From assembly GCA_017475765.1 (NCBI GenBank), contig JAFVEY010000044.1:1-64000 (forward strand): DNA of 64,000 nt, given 5' to 3'. The notes below the pieces were generated by a model that did not search any database, was not told the origin of the DNA, and worked only from the letters and a program-made list of their open reading frames with translations. Positions 26,988-35,429 of this stretch are shown here, in pieces (positions within the stretch are counted from its first letter, which is position 1; every line of letters starts with the position of its first letter). Position numbers and translations under genes: made by a program. Source of the stretch: Clostridia bacterium. Its GTDB lineage: Bacteria; Bacillota; Clostridia; Oscillospirales; Acutalibacteraceae.

Positions 26988-27014
26988 GCAAGACCCGATT
27001 GATTCGGGTCTTGC
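26988..27014 (+). terminator. Terminator of the mal operon
   Basis: A perfect 11-bp stem (26988-26998 with 27004-27014) with a 5-nt loop is followed by TTTATG, 10 nt past the amylase stop. Confidence 0.8.
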
Positions 27015-27065
27015 TTTATGCTTATAAAAGAGCTTAAAAAAAATCAGATATTTTAAAAATAATGC

Positions 27066-27094
27066 TTGCAATTTCGATAAAGATGTGTTATGAT
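27066..27094 (+). promoter_or_regulatory. Promoter of tRNA-Arg
   Basis: TTGCAA (27066-27071) and TATGAT (27089-27094) are 17 nt apart, with TGTG before the -10 box, the same architecture as the 5S and tRNA-Val promoters. Confidence 0.75.
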
Positions 27095-27120
27095 AATAAG
27101 GCAGTCCGATAGGATTATAT

Positions 27121-27194
27121 GCGCCGGTAGCTCAGCTGGATAGAGTGACTGGCTACGAACCAGTAGGTCGGGGGTTCGAGTCCCTCCCGGCGCG
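27121..27194 (+). tRNA. tRNA-Arg (anticodon ACG)
   Basis: The cloverleaf is complete: acceptor GCGCCGG with CCGGCGC, anticodon loop CTACGAA, TTCGAGT loop and discriminator G. The ACG anticodon would be deaminated to ICG to read CGN codons. CCA is not encoded. Confidence 0.95.
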
Positions 27195-27202
27195 CTGAAA
27201 GA

Positions 27203-27236
27203 AGATCTGAATTCATATGAGTTCAGGTCTTTTTTA
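27203..27236 (+). terminator. Terminator of tRNA-Arg
   Basis: A 9-bp stem (27203-27211 with 27222-27230) is followed by TTTTTATT. Confidence 0.85.
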
Positions 27237-27368
27237 TTAACTCCTATCCGAGACTTGAAGTCCCATTTATTTTTGAAATATTAAAGTTCTATCATAATTG
27301 TCGGCATAGAAACAAATTTTTCACAGCAAAAGATAATGAAAAATCACAGAAATATAATTGAAAAACAC

Positions 27369-27397
27369 TTGCATTTTTGATAATACTGTGCTATAAT
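27369..27397 (+). promoter_or_regulatory. Promoter of tRNA-Val
   Basis: TTGCAT (27369-27374) and TATAAT (27392-27397) are 17 nt apart, with TGTGC before the -10 box. Confidence 0.8.
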
Positions 27398-27427
27398 AAT
27401 AATCGTTCCGCTGATGCGGATAAATAT

Positions 27428-27500
27428 GGAAGCATAGCTCAGCTGGGAGAGCATCTGCCTTACAAGCAGAGGGTCATAGGTTCGAGCCCTATTGTTTCCA
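27428..27500 (+). tRNA. tRNA-Val (anticodon TAC)
   Basis: Acceptor GGAAGCA pairs with TGTTTCC including wobbles, the anticodon loop is CTTACAA, and the discriminator is A at 27500. CCA is not encoded. The A discriminator is the one expected by the TGGT of the ilvBN T-box. Confidence 0.95.
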
Positions 27501-27508
27501 CTTCAATT

Positions 27509-27540
27509 AAACGCCTCTCGGCTGATGTCGGGGGGCGTTT
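27509..27540 (+). terminator. Terminator-like hairpin after tRNA-Val
   Basis: AAACGCCTCTC (27509-27519) pairs with GGGGGGCGTTT (27530-27540), including wobbles. The following CGTTCATT is a poor T-run. Confidence 0.5.
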
Positions 27541-27602
27541 CGTTCATTAAAATAAAAAATGATTATAAAACTATACTTAACAAAACAAGGTGAGTATTTA
27601 TA

Positions 27603-28835
27603 ATGAAAGAGCAATTAGAATTAGTTCCAACAGTTGATATATGGGATCATTCTGTTCCGGTTGAAAAGAGTGCCTATATAAATGATGATAAAATTGAATA
27701 CATCAATGTTGATAATTTTTATTATGACAAAAGTAAGCTTGCAATGCTCGACCTTTTTTGTGGAGCGGGCGGTTTTGCGGTCGGTGCAGAATGGTCAGGA
27801 TTTCAATCCGTTCTTGGAATAGATCATTTTCTGCCGGCTATACAAACATGGACATATAATCATCCGCATTCAATCGGATGCTTAGGCGATATTAAACAGA
27901 TTGATCCTGTATATATCAAAGAACTTCTTTCAGACAAGGGAGTACATAAAATTCATTTGCTTACAGGAGGAGTGCCGTGTCAAGGGTTTTCCATTGCTAA
28001 CCGCAAGCATAACGACAAGGATGAAAGAAATTTTCTATTTCTTGAATATATGCGTTTTGTTGAATGTTTCAGACCGGATTATATTATATTAGAAAATGTA
28101 TCGGGAATGAGAAGCACGGCGGGCGGACAATTTGAAAATGATATTAAAGAAAATATGAAAAGGTTAGGCTATGTTGTCAGCGTAAAACTTTTAAATGCTG
28201 CAGATTACGGTGTGCCTCAGTTACGCCAAAGATTGATATTTGTCGGAGTGCGTAAAAATATTGGTTTAACAGAACCGTTTGTATTTCCTGAAGGCCTATT
28301 TAAAGATAATTATAGAACTGTATATGATGCTATTTCAGATCTGCCGCCTTTGAGCAGTAATGAATCATCCGATCAATACTGCCAAGCGGCTGACACAGAT
28401 TATCAAAAAATAATGCGTGGTGAGGGAGTCATTGAAGCTGTCAAACCTGCTGATAAATTATATAACCATACCGCCCCAAATCATAAGCCGGATGTTCTTG
28501 ATAAAATAGCTCAAACGGCACCGGGAGAACCAATGTATGAAAAGTTTAAACAAAGAATACGGCTAAGATATGACAAACCCAGCCCAACACAGCTGGCAGG
28601 AGGCATACGTCCACAATTTCAATTCGGACACCCTTCACAAACAAGAGGTTTAACTATCCGTGAAAGAGCAAGAATACAGAGTTTTCCGGACAGCTATATT
28701 TTTAAAGGCGGAATTGTGCAGGAAAGAGTGCAAACTGGTAATGCAGTACCTCCGCTTTTAATTTATCATCTGACATCTCCCATTGCACAAGATATCAAAA
28801 GAAAGGAATATCGTCAGTATGAACAGCAAATATAG
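27603..28835 (+). CDS. DNA (cytosine-5) methyltransferase of a three-gene RM system
   Basis: This is a C5-cytosine methylase of 410 residues. Motif I is LDLFCGAGGFAVGAEWSGF after an unusual 50-residue N-terminal extension, motif IV with catalytic Cys is GGVPCQGFSIANRK, motif VI ILENVSGMRS, motif VIII PQLRQRLIFVGVR, and motif X QTGNAVPPLL. AAGGTGA lies about 8 nt upstream. The 3' end overlaps the next gene. The region is strongly AT-rich with codon use unlike the neighbouring mal operon, and it starts right after a tRNA pair, so acquisition by transfer is likely. Recognition sequence is unknown. Confidence 0.93.
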   Translation: MKEQLELVPTVDIWDHSVPVEKSAYINDDKIEYINVDNFYYDKSKLAMLDLFCGAGGFAVGAEWSGFQSVLGIDHFLPAIQTWTYNHPHSIGCLGDIKQIDPVYIKELLSDKGVHKIHLLTGGVPCQGFSIANRKHNDKDERNFLFLEYMRFVECFRPDYIILENVSGMRSTAGGQFENDIKENMKRLGYVVSVKLLNAADYGVPQLRQRLIFVGVRKNIGLTEPFVFPEGLFKDNYRTVYDAISDLPPLSSNESSDQYCQAADTDYQKIMRGEGVIEAVKPADKLYNHTAPNHKPDVLDKIAQTAPGEPMYEKFKQRIRLRYDKPSPTQLAGGIRPQFQFGHPSQTRGLTIRERARIQSFPDSYIFKGGIVQERVQTGNAVPPLLIYHLTSPIAQDIKRKEYRQYEQQI

Positions 28836-30084
28836 AATATGGTCAAGTACTAATGGTTTTGCGGAATATATTGTAAAGCATACACTTTTAAGCGATCCGA
28901 ATTTCCTTGGTTCAGCAGCCATTGAGTATAAGAAAATATATGAAAGTGATGCCAACAATCCCAAAAATTTTCATACAATGCCTGATCATATTCGCAAAAT
29001 TTTATATCTTGATGCCTGTGACTTGATTGTTGAAATGGATAACGAGCCGATTTTATCCATTGAAATAACAACTGAAGCAGGAACCGGACACAATTCCTTT
29101 CAAAGATTTGCCCGTATTGCTGCATCCGTTGAGAATGATGTTCCGGCATTTTATATTTATCCTGAGGGAGCGATCGTTACCCGTAAAGACGCCCATCCAC
29201 GATGGGACAGAATAAACCCTCTCATATTTCGTGCACTTGATGAAGTGATGAATATCTACCGTATACCGGCACTGCTGTATTATTATCCTTCGGATATCCA
29301 TGATTTTGGCGATTGTCCCGAAGCATCGCCAAATTTGCGTCAAAAGGGACTGCACCGTGATGCTGAGTTTATAGATTGTCCTGATGCTGCCTCCGAGAGT
29401 ATGCAGAATATGTTTTTGGCGATTAACAGAATATTAATGATAACAAAAAAATACGGGATCCTTCCCGGACGTGAGAAGTTGCTTCGTGACAGAATCATTC
29501 ATGATCAGCACATTTATATGCAGGATCAGTACTATCAAAAATCAAACGGAAAATCATATACCGAAATGTCTCCGCTTAGTGCGGTATTCACAGTTCCGAC
29601 AGAATATTTGATCAATTATCTTTCCAAGTATACCGACTCAAATTATGAAGTGGGTGAATTGATCAGATCACGGCAAAATACTAAAATTTATCAGGTCAAT
29701 GCACACTTTAGAGGAGACCCTTATCCTGGTGCGCTGTCCGCTATTGATTATTTGGTGTGCCGTACAGGCAAAACATTTGAAGATCGTGACTATAATCTTG
29801 TTTTACTTTTCGGAAAATTGACAATAGATGATCAACACAAAACGATTCAAATTACAGATGAAAAGAACTCAACGATCAATGATTTTATCAATGATGTTAA
29901 AAATTGTTCAAGTCATAATTTGCTGACCAAAAACTATCATGAGCTGAAAAACAGCGAAATTCCAAGATATTTTATGCAGGTCAGATATGGTTCGACATAC
30001 TCGAAAGCCAAGCATATACGGGTATTTTCCTATTTTGCGGATGTGATACTGTTTCCCGATGGTTCACTTTGGAGAGATGCGTGA
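28819..30084 (+). CDS. Probable restriction-system protein with nuclease-like core
   Basis: I do not recognise the family with confidence. The 421-residue product overlaps the methylase gene by 17 nt, which suggests the same system. Its N-terminal third has YLDACDLIVEMDNEP then ILSIEITTEAGTGHNSFQRF, the order expected of a PD-(D/E)XK fold, although the usual catalytic Lys position appears to be Thr. A central domain (about residues 100-250) and a C-terminal domain rich in aromatic residues follow. The ATG at 28819 was preferred over a TTG at 28783. It could be the restriction endonuclease, a specificity subunit, or an inactive partner of the next gene. Confidence 0.6.
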   Translation: MNSKYRIWSSTNGFAEYIVKHTLLSDPNFLGSAAIEYKKIYESDANNPKNFHTMPDHIRKILYLDACDLIVEMDNEPILSIEITTEAGTGHNSFQRFARIAASVENDVPAFYIYPEGAIVTRKDAHPRWDRINPLIFRALDEVMNIYRIPALLYYYPSDIHDFGDCPEASPNLRQKGLHRDAEFIDCPDAASESMQNMFLAINRILMITKKYGILPGREKLLRDRIIHDQHIYMQDQYYQKSNGKSYTEMSPLSAVFTVPTEYLINYLSKYTDSNYEVGELIRSRQNTKIYQVNAHFRGDPYPGALSAIDYLVCRTGKTFEDRDYNLVLLFGKLTIDDQHKTIQITDEKNSTINDFINDVKNCSSHNLLTKNYHELKNSEIPRYFMQVRYGSTYSKAKHIRVFSYFADVILFPDGSLWRDA

Positions 30085-30530
30085 TGAGAGAAGAAGATGT
30101 TACCAAGGCTATCATCCATTGGCTTACAAAAAATCGGTGGAAAATTGTCTGCTTTGATTTTCCTCAAAGTGGAACCGGTATATTCCTTCACCCAAATAAT
30201 GAAGGTGCAGAAAAAAATAAAAACTCCATCAATCCTGATATTGTAGCTGTCAGGGATTCGATCTGTGTGTTTTTTGAAAATAAAGATCGGTTTTATTATC
30301 CGGATTATGAGAAGATAAACCGATTGATAGTCAACAACAACTATTCTAATGCCATAGACAAGTTACTTTCAGCGTATTCAATAGATAACATTTATTATGG
30401 GATCGGACTGCCGATTGAAAAGCATAAAAGGAAATCTCAGCAGTCAACTCATGTAGTTGACTTTATCATAGGTGTTTCCGAGGATAAAGACATATCTGTA
30501 TTATATGAAGCATATAAAGGTATTTTTTAA
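30084..30530 (+). CDS. Small PD-(D/E)XK-type nuclease candidate of the RM system
   Basis: This 148-residue protein starts at an ATG overlapping the previous stop (TGATG), with GGAGAG 7 nt upstream. The middle holds a compact catalytic signature: INPDIVAVRDSICVFFENKDR, with P-D, a spacer of about 14 residues, then E-N-K. That matches PD-(D/E)XK nucleases such as VRR or Holliday-type endonucleases. The N-terminus (EEDVTKAIIHWLTKNRWKIV) resembles the first helix and strand of restriction-like folds. It probably supplies the cutting activity, alone or with the 421-residue neighbour. The operon ends here with a terminator. Confidence 0.65.
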   Translation: MREEDVTKAIIHWLTKNRWKIVCFDFPQSGTGIFLHPNNEGAEKNKNSINPDIVAVRDSICVFFENKDRFYYPDYEKINRLIVNNNYSNAIDKLLSAYSIDNIYYGIGLPIEKHKRKSQQSTHVVDFIIGVSEDKDISVLYEAYKGIF

Positions 30531-30540
30531 TAATATAACC

Positions 30541-30580
30541 AAATGCTGCCCGTTATCATAAAAGACAGAGGGCGGCATTT
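30541..30580 (+). terminator. Terminator of the three-gene RM operon
   Basis: An 11-bp stem with one wobble (30541-30551 with 30570-30580) is followed by TTATAAG, 10 nt past the stop. Confidence 0.75.
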
Positions 30581-30604
30581 TTATAAGCAAAATATACTTA
30601 ATGT

Positions 30605-30631
30605 AATAAATATACTATAAGTATATTTATT
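30605..30631 (+). promoter_or_regulatory. AT-rich palindrome upstream of the DUF4026 gene
   Basis: AATAAATATAC (30605-30615) and GTATATTTATT (30621-30631) are perfect inverted 11-mers around TATAA. A similar half-site (AATATACTT) lies at about 30592-30600. It looks like a repressor operator, about 100 nt ahead of a TATAAT at 30728-30733. Confidence 0.45.
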
Positions 30632-30782
30632 CTGCGTTTTATGTTATATAAAATGTACATCTGGCTTTGTTTTTTAATATTTGATAAATATTTTGAAAAT
30701 AAATTAAAAAATGGTAAGATTGTATGTTATAATGAGGTCAGTTCGGTGTAAACCGAAAATTGATTGTCAAAGGAGAAAATTT

Positions 30783-32099
30783 ATGGCTATCTTTAAATTT
30801 CCTTCCAAAAAGGATAATAAACAGAAGCTGACAGAGCAGCCGCTCAATTATTGGGAGGAGCAGTCTTTCCTGATTGCTGTTCCATATAACAGCAGTGCCA
30901 ATATACCTGACGGGATCTTTGACAGAGCTGCCGCTGTCAAGGACGTAACATTGAAAAAACAGGCATGGAATGAAGAGGAAGGTCTGGGCAGTATCATTGT
31001 CGGTTATCAGGGCGAGGAATATGCAATCGGCTTTCATTATGGAGATTTTTCAGCTCCCGACATGAGAGGAATGCAGATGCAAAGACTCTCACAAAGCGAA
31101 ATAGAAGCTGTTCAGAGGGCAGAAAAGGCTCTTACTGTATTTATGGAATTCAAAGGCGATCCGAAGGTCTGCTATCAGCTTCAGCTTAAGATGATAGCTG
31201 CCATGGTTTCCGATTTTGCTGCCGTGATGGACGAAAGTGCGGAACAGCTGCTTTCCTCACGCTGGGTCAGAATGACGGTTGATTCATCCGTTGTGCCGAG
31301 TGCAGAGGCTCTGTATTCCGTACAGGCTGTCAGCGGAGAAAACGGAGAGGTGTGGCTTCATACTCACGGACTCTGCCGCTGCGGTCTGACAGAGCTTGAA
31401 ATACTGGATTCCGACACCGAAAATTATCAGAACCACTACAATATCATCAATAATCTTGCTTCCCGGCTGATTGACAAAAAGGACGATATTGATCTGAGTA
31501 AGGAGGAAGGCATCTATATCGGAAAGCTGAACGACGGCAGACAGGTCGTTGCAGTGATCGTTCCTTGGACAGAAGCTCTCGGTGAATATCCCGACAATAT
31601 TCTCGGAGGACCGTCAGACAGAGAGCAGGGACACAATACAAAAACTAGTGCCATTTTCCTCTATAAAAATCAGAAGGCAGAGGATTATCACATTCTCAGC
31701 AAGGTGAGCATTTATAATGAGCTTTGGGGCGAAAATGCTATGTTCTTTATCAGCAATGAGGAAACCGAAAGAATGAAAACGGTCGCCCGTGAGCGCTTTA
31801 AATACGTTAAGCAGGCAAGCGCTGACAGCGAGAATACTGTCATCATCAAAATAGGTCTTGAGATTGATGAAAAGTATAAAAATGAAGCCGGCAGCGGTAC
31901 GAAGGAGCATATATGGTTCGAGCTTCTTGGCTTTGAGGGCGACAGCTTCCGGGCAGTCCTGACACAGGAACCATATTGGGCAGAGAATATCCATGAGGGC
32001 TATGAAGGCACTTTTACTGTCAACGATGTCACCGATTGGATCATCTTTACTCCCGAATGCAGGATTACACCTGAAAATGCTTATATACTGGAAGATTAA
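30783..32099 (+). CDS. DUF4026/DUF2314-type protein of unknown function
   Basis: This 438-residue protein has no signal peptide or membrane segment and should be cytoplasmic. The last 100 residues (EHIWFELLGFEGDSFRAVL, then GYEGTFTVNDVTDWIIF) resemble DUF2314, and the N-terminal body resembles DUF4026, a pairing I recall from gut Clostridia. No catalytic motif is apparent. AGGAG lies 7 nt before the ATG at 30783; the frame is open upstream to 30711 without a ribosome site. It is followed at 18 nt by a lipoprotein gene, possibly co-transcribed. Confidence 0.65.
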   Translation: MAIFKFPSKKDNKQKLTEQPLNYWEEQSFLIAVPYNSSANIPDGIFDRAAAVKDVTLKKQAWNEEEGLGSIIVGYQGEEYAIGFHYGDFSAPDMRGMQMQRLSQSEIEAVQRAEKALTVFMEFKGDPKVCYQLQLKMIAAMVSDFAAVMDESAEQLLSSRWVRMTVDSSVVPSAEALYSVQAVSGENGEVWLHTHGLCRCGLTELEILDSDTENYQNHYNIINNLASRLIDKKDDIDLSKEEGIYIGKLNDGRQVVAVIVPWTEALGEYPDNILGGPSDREQGHNTKTSAIFLYKNQKAEDYHILSKVSIYNELWGENAMFFISNEETERMKTVARERFKYVKQASADSENTVIIKIGLEIDEKYKNEAGSGTKEHIWFELLGFEGDSFRAVLTQEPYWAENIHEGYEGTFTVNDVTDWIIFTPECRITPENAYILED

Positions 32100-32117
32100 T
32101 CATGGGGGAATCATAAA

Positions 32118-32681
32118 ATGAGAAAATTGGTAAAATCAGGCTTTATTCTATCGCTTTCGGCAGCAATGCTGATGGCAGCGGCAGGCTGCTCACAAGGGCA
32201 GGACAATACGCTTACCGCAAAAGGCGGCAGTAGTTCACAGTCATCTGTTCCGACAGTCATTGTTGATACAACAGGAATATACGGCAGCCTTCAGGAATGT
32301 ATTGATGACCCTGAAGTGAAGGCGGAACTGGATCAGATGATCGCAGATGCAGATGACGGAGAATAGAAGCTGAAAATATTTGTTGAAGATGAAACCAATC
32401 TGGTATATGAATATACCTATTTCGGAGAGCTGCCGGAAGATAACGGAATGGTAGATCTCAGGACAAGTATCGAAAGCACTCTGGCGTCAGGACAGTATGC
32501 GCTGTACTATACGACAATTGCCGCTGACCTCCGCCACGATGTCGGAGATAAGAGCATAACCGTCATCGTAAGATACCTCGATTCAACAGGCTCACTTCTC
32601 GGAGAGCATCAGTACATTCCGAAAACAGCAGCCGAGGCTTCCGAAGAAGCCGCTGCAGAAGCTGCTTCGGACACATGGTAA
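32118..32681 (+). pseudogene. DUF4854-like lipoprotein interrupted by an in-frame TAG
   Basis: The first 82 codons encode a lipoprotein signal ending AAAGC (Cys at residue 24), a Ser-rich linker and IYGSLQECIDDPEVKAELDQ. A TAG at 32364-32366 stops this frame, yet the same frame continues for 104 sense codons to TAA at 32679-32681. That continuation (KIFVEDETNLVYEYTYFGEL, then SITVIVRYLDSTGS) is the expected second half of a DUF4854-type lipoprotein. One base change, for example CAG or AAG to TAG, would explain it. Other genes here use TAG as a normal stop, so read-through is not favoured but not excluded. Confidence 0.7.
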
Positions 32682-32688
32682 AAAACAC

Positions 32689-32720
32689 ATACGGCACCGC
32701 TTTTTCAGGCGGTGCCGTAT
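32689..32720. terminator. Terminator shared by convergent genes
   Basis: A perfect 12-bp stem (32689-32700 with 32709-32720) lies between the lipoprotein gene and the convergent membrane-protein gene. An A-run precedes it, giving a T-run on the minus strand. Confidence 0.8.
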
Positions 32721-32723
32721 TAT

Positions 32724-33254
32724 TTACTGATCTCTGTACTGACTTTCAATACTTTTTCTGAATTCCGGAGATACAGCTGCAAAAATATTATAATCGTTGA
32801 TTTTGTATATTTTGATAGGATCGCCCTGCTGAGCGAAAGCGTAATCGCCCATTTTTTCAATCGAAAATTGAATACGATCTGCAAACTGTCTGTGTTCCTC
32901 CGACCATATGCTGACGTATGTGACCCTATGATTTTTTTTCTTTCGGACCGAACGTATATCAATGATCACAGCGTCATATACACCGTAATTGGTTTTTAAT
33001 ATTCTGAACATCATCCTCCCGAAAAGAAAAACAGAAAGCGACAGAAAAATCAATATGGCTGTCTTACTGATGGGATCGTCAGCATATCTGAAAAAAGTAT
33101 ATAATATAACGCCGATAAAAAGTGCAGCGAAGATACCTGTTGACAGCAGTCCCTTTTTTTGCCGACTGATCAGAAATTCTTTCTCTTCCTCTGTCGGATC
33201 CCTGAACCTGAGCTGTTTCTTATCCACTTTATATTGATCAAATTGTTCAGACAT
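32724..33254 (-). CDS. Two-helix membrane protein of unknown function
   Basis: This 176-residue protein is not recognised. It has a charged N-terminal segment (residues 1-32), two adjacent transmembrane helices (TGIFAALFIGVILYTFF and AILIFLSLSVFLFGRMMF) and a C-terminal domain with a basic turn (RSVRKKKNHRV) and a beta-rich look (TYVSIWSEEHRQF). The open frame reaches 33803, but that part runs antisense to proS; the ATG at 33254 has CGGAGG 8 nt upstream. It lies 62 nt downstream of proS on the same strand. Confidence 0.65.
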   Translation of the reverse strand: MSEQFDQYKVDKKQLRFRDPTEEEKEFLISRQKKGLLSTGIFAALFIGVILYTFFRYADDPISKTAILIFLSLSVFLFGRMMFRILKTNYGVYDAVIIDIRSVRKKKNHRVTYVSIWSEEHRQFADRIQFSIEKMGDYAFAQQGDPIKIYKINDYNIFAAVSPEFRKSIESQYRDQ

Positions 33255-33315
33255 TTTCAGATCCTCCGTTTTCATATCGGGCGCTGCCGTTAATAATGAA
33301 TGATTCCCGACGATA

Positions 33316-34758
33316 TTAATACTGTCTTCCCCAGTAAACCTGATGCTTGGCAGGTTTGCCGCAGCATACGCAGGTGTCGGCGATATGATCCTCGACAAAA
33401 GGAATACATCTGGACTTGACTCCGCCTGTTTCGTCCTTGAGCTGTTCCTCGCAGGCGCTGTCTCCGCACCACATAGCCTTGATAAAGCCGGGCTTATTGG
33501 CTGCAATATCAAGAAATTCTTCATGTGTGCGAGCTTCAAATGTCTTTGCACGGAGGTTTTCGAGAGCGGCATTATACAGACTCTCGTGTATCTTTTCAAG
33601 AAGATCCTTGACCGCACTTTCGATATTATCAAGAGAAACAAAGGTCTTTTCTCTCGTATCACGGCGCACGAGAACACATTGATTATTTTCGATATCCTTC
33701 GGACCGATCTCAACACGAACAGGAACACCCAGCATCTCATACTGGCTGAATTTCCAGCCGGGTGCCTTGTCGCTGTCATCCAGCCTGACTCTGAGATCAG
33801 CATCGATCAGACGGTTTTTAAGCTCATTCGCCTTTTCGAGAACGCCCTCTTTTTTCTGTGCAACCGGAATGACGGCAACCTGGATCGGCGCCACCTTCGG
33901 CGGCAGAACAAGACCGTCGTCATCGCTGTGAACCATGATAAGCGCTCCGATCATTCTTGTGGAAACGCCCCATGAAGTCTGGAACGGATACTGCAGCTTG
34001 TTGTCTCTGCCTGTAAAGGTAATGCCGAAACTCCTTGCGAAGCCATCGCCGAAGAAATGGGAGGTACCGCCCTGAAGAGCGACACCGTTGTGCATCATAG
34101 GCTCGATCGTATAGGTTTCTACTGCACCGGCAAATTTTTCCTTTTCGGTTTTTCTGCCCGTAACGGCAGCGATAGCAAGCGTTTCCTTATAGAAATCCGT
34201 ATATACCTGAAGCATCCGGAGGGTTTCTTCCTTTGCTTCCTCGGCAGTTTCGTGCATGGTATGACCTTCCTGCCACAGAAATTCTGAGGTTCTGAGGAAG
34301 GGGCGAGTTGTTTTTTCCCAGCGTACAACAGAGCACCACTGATTGTAGAGCTTCGGGAGGTCACGATAAGAATTGATCACTTTGGCGAAATGCTCACAGA
34401 AAAGCGTTTCGGATGTCGGGCGGACAGCCAGTTTTTCGCTGAGCTTTTCACTTCCGCCGACAGTAACCCATGCACATTCGGGCGCAAAGCCCTCCACATG
34501 ATCCTTTTCCTTCTGGAGAAGGCTTTCGGGGATAAACATCGGCATATATACATTTTCATGTCCTGTTTTCTTGAATCTTCTGTCAAGATCCTTCTGAATG
34601 TTTTCCCATATCGCATAGCCATGCGGACGGATGACCATACAGCCCTTAATGCCGGAGTAATCGGCAAGCTCTGCTTTCTTGACAATATCGGTATACCATT
34701 TTGCAAAATCCTCATCACGTGAAGTTATAGCCTCCACAAGCTTTTTCTGCTGTGCCAT
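33316..34758 (-). CDS. proS: Prolyl-tRNA synthetase, archaeal/eukaryotic type
   Basis: It charges tRNA-Pro. The 480 residues lack the large editing insertion of the common bacterial enzyme and show the archaeal/eukaryotic layout. Class II motifs are [38 protein letters not shown] (motif 2) and the [20 protein letters not shown] stretch (motif 3). The C-terminal domain has cysteines suited to zinc binding (CGDSACE, CVCCGK) and the chain ends in a tyrosine, both features of this type. Such enzymes occur in many Clostridia. It has its own promoter at 34840-34868. Confidence 0.96.
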   Translation of the reverse strand: MAQQKKLVEAITSRDEDFAKWYTDIVKKAELADYSGIKGCMVIRPHGYAIWENIQKDLDRRFKKTGHENVYMPMFIPESLLQKEKDHVEGFAPECAWVTVGGSEKLSEKLAVRPTSETLFCEHFAKVINSYRDLPKLYNQWCSVVRWEKTTRPFLRTSEFLWQEGHTMHETAEEAKEETLRMLQVYTDFYKETLAIAAVTGRKTEKEKFAGAVETYTIEPMMHNGVALQGGTSHFFGDGFARSFGITFTGRDNKLQYPFQTSWGVSTRMIGALIMVHSDDDGLVLPPKVAPIQVAVIPVAQKKEGVLEKANELKNRLIDADLRVRLDDSDKAPGWKFSQYEMLGVPVRVEIGPKDIENNQCVLVRRDTREKTFVSLDNIESAVKDLLEKIHESLYNAALENLRAKTFEARTHEEFLDIAANKPGFIKAMWCGDSACEEQLKDETGGVKSRCIPFVEDHIADTCVCCGKPAKHQVYWGRQY

Positions 34759-34839
34759 TTTCTCAGTTCCTTTCAGCTTTTAGTTTTTAGAGAACCTCTA
34801 TCTATTTCCATATACTTTTTTTAATACACACCGATTAAT

Positions 34840-34868
34840 ATTATATATGCTATTCATCATTTTTTCAA
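34840..34868 (-). promoter_or_regulatory. Promoter of proS
   Basis: On the minus strand TTGAAA (34868-34863) and TATAAT (34845-34840) are 17 nt apart. It sits between aroK and proS, so proS need not depend on the aro transcript. Confidence 0.65.
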
Positions 34869-34884
34869 TAGCAATTTCGTTCAT

Positions 34885-35388
34885 TCACAAAATCGACATA
34901 ATCTCCATACATACCTGAAGAGGCGACTGGTTGCCGTCTATAATGACATCTGCCGCTTTGCGGTAGACAGGAAGTCTTTTTTCATAAAGCTCCTTCATTG
35001 CCTCATCTCTGTCGGGACGGTTCAGCAGCGGACGTGTCGTATCTCCGACAAGTCTTTGCGCAACCACCTCAACAGGAATATCAAGAAGCACAATTTTTCC
35101 GTTTTCTCTCAGAACATCCACATTTTCCTGAAAGGTAAGTGTTCCTCCTCCGGCGGCAATCACAAGACCGTTTTTGGCAGAAAGCTCCTTTGATGCTTCT
35201 CTTTCAAGCGCACGGAAATATGCCTCTCCGCTGTCGCTGAATATCTCGCTTATGGTTTTGCCCTCTTTTTTCTCAATGTAACTGTCCAGATCCACAAAAG
35301 CCATGCCGTTCTTTTTGGCAAGCAGCGATCCGACCGTACTTTTTCCGCAGCCCATAAAGCCGCACAGTATAATATTCTTCTGTTTCAT
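34885..35388 (-). CDS. aroK: Shikimate kinase
   Basis: It phosphorylates shikimate at the 3-hydroxyl with ATP. The P-loop is GFMGCGKSTVGSLLA at residues 10-24. The shikimate-binding DLDSYIE and the later GGG motif (VIAAGGGTLTF) are intact, and the lid contains RPLLNRPDRDE. At 167 residues it has normal AroK length. It follows aroE on the same strand with a 41-nt gap. Confidence 0.96.
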   Translation of the reverse strand: MKQKNIILCGFMGCGKSTVGSLLAKKNGMAFVDLDSYIEKKEGKTISEIFSDSGEAYFRALEREASKELSAKNGLVIAAGGGTLTFQENVDVLRENGKIVLLDIPVEVVAQRLVGDTTRPLLNRPDRDEAMKELYEKRLPVYRKAADVIIDGNQSPLQVCMEIMSIL

Positions 35389-35429
35389 AATTTTCTCCGT
35401 TATCTTTTCAATCTGTCAATATCCGCATA

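Noticed and set aside
27428-30600. Integrative element using tRNA-Val as attachment site
   Set aside because: No integrase and no duplicated tRNA 3' end were found downstream of the RM genes; only the position and AT-richness hint at transfer.
33255-33803. N-terminal extension of the two-helix membrane protein gene to 359 residues
   Set aside because: The extra part is antiparallel-frame shadow of proS; the ATG at 33254 has a proper ribosome site.
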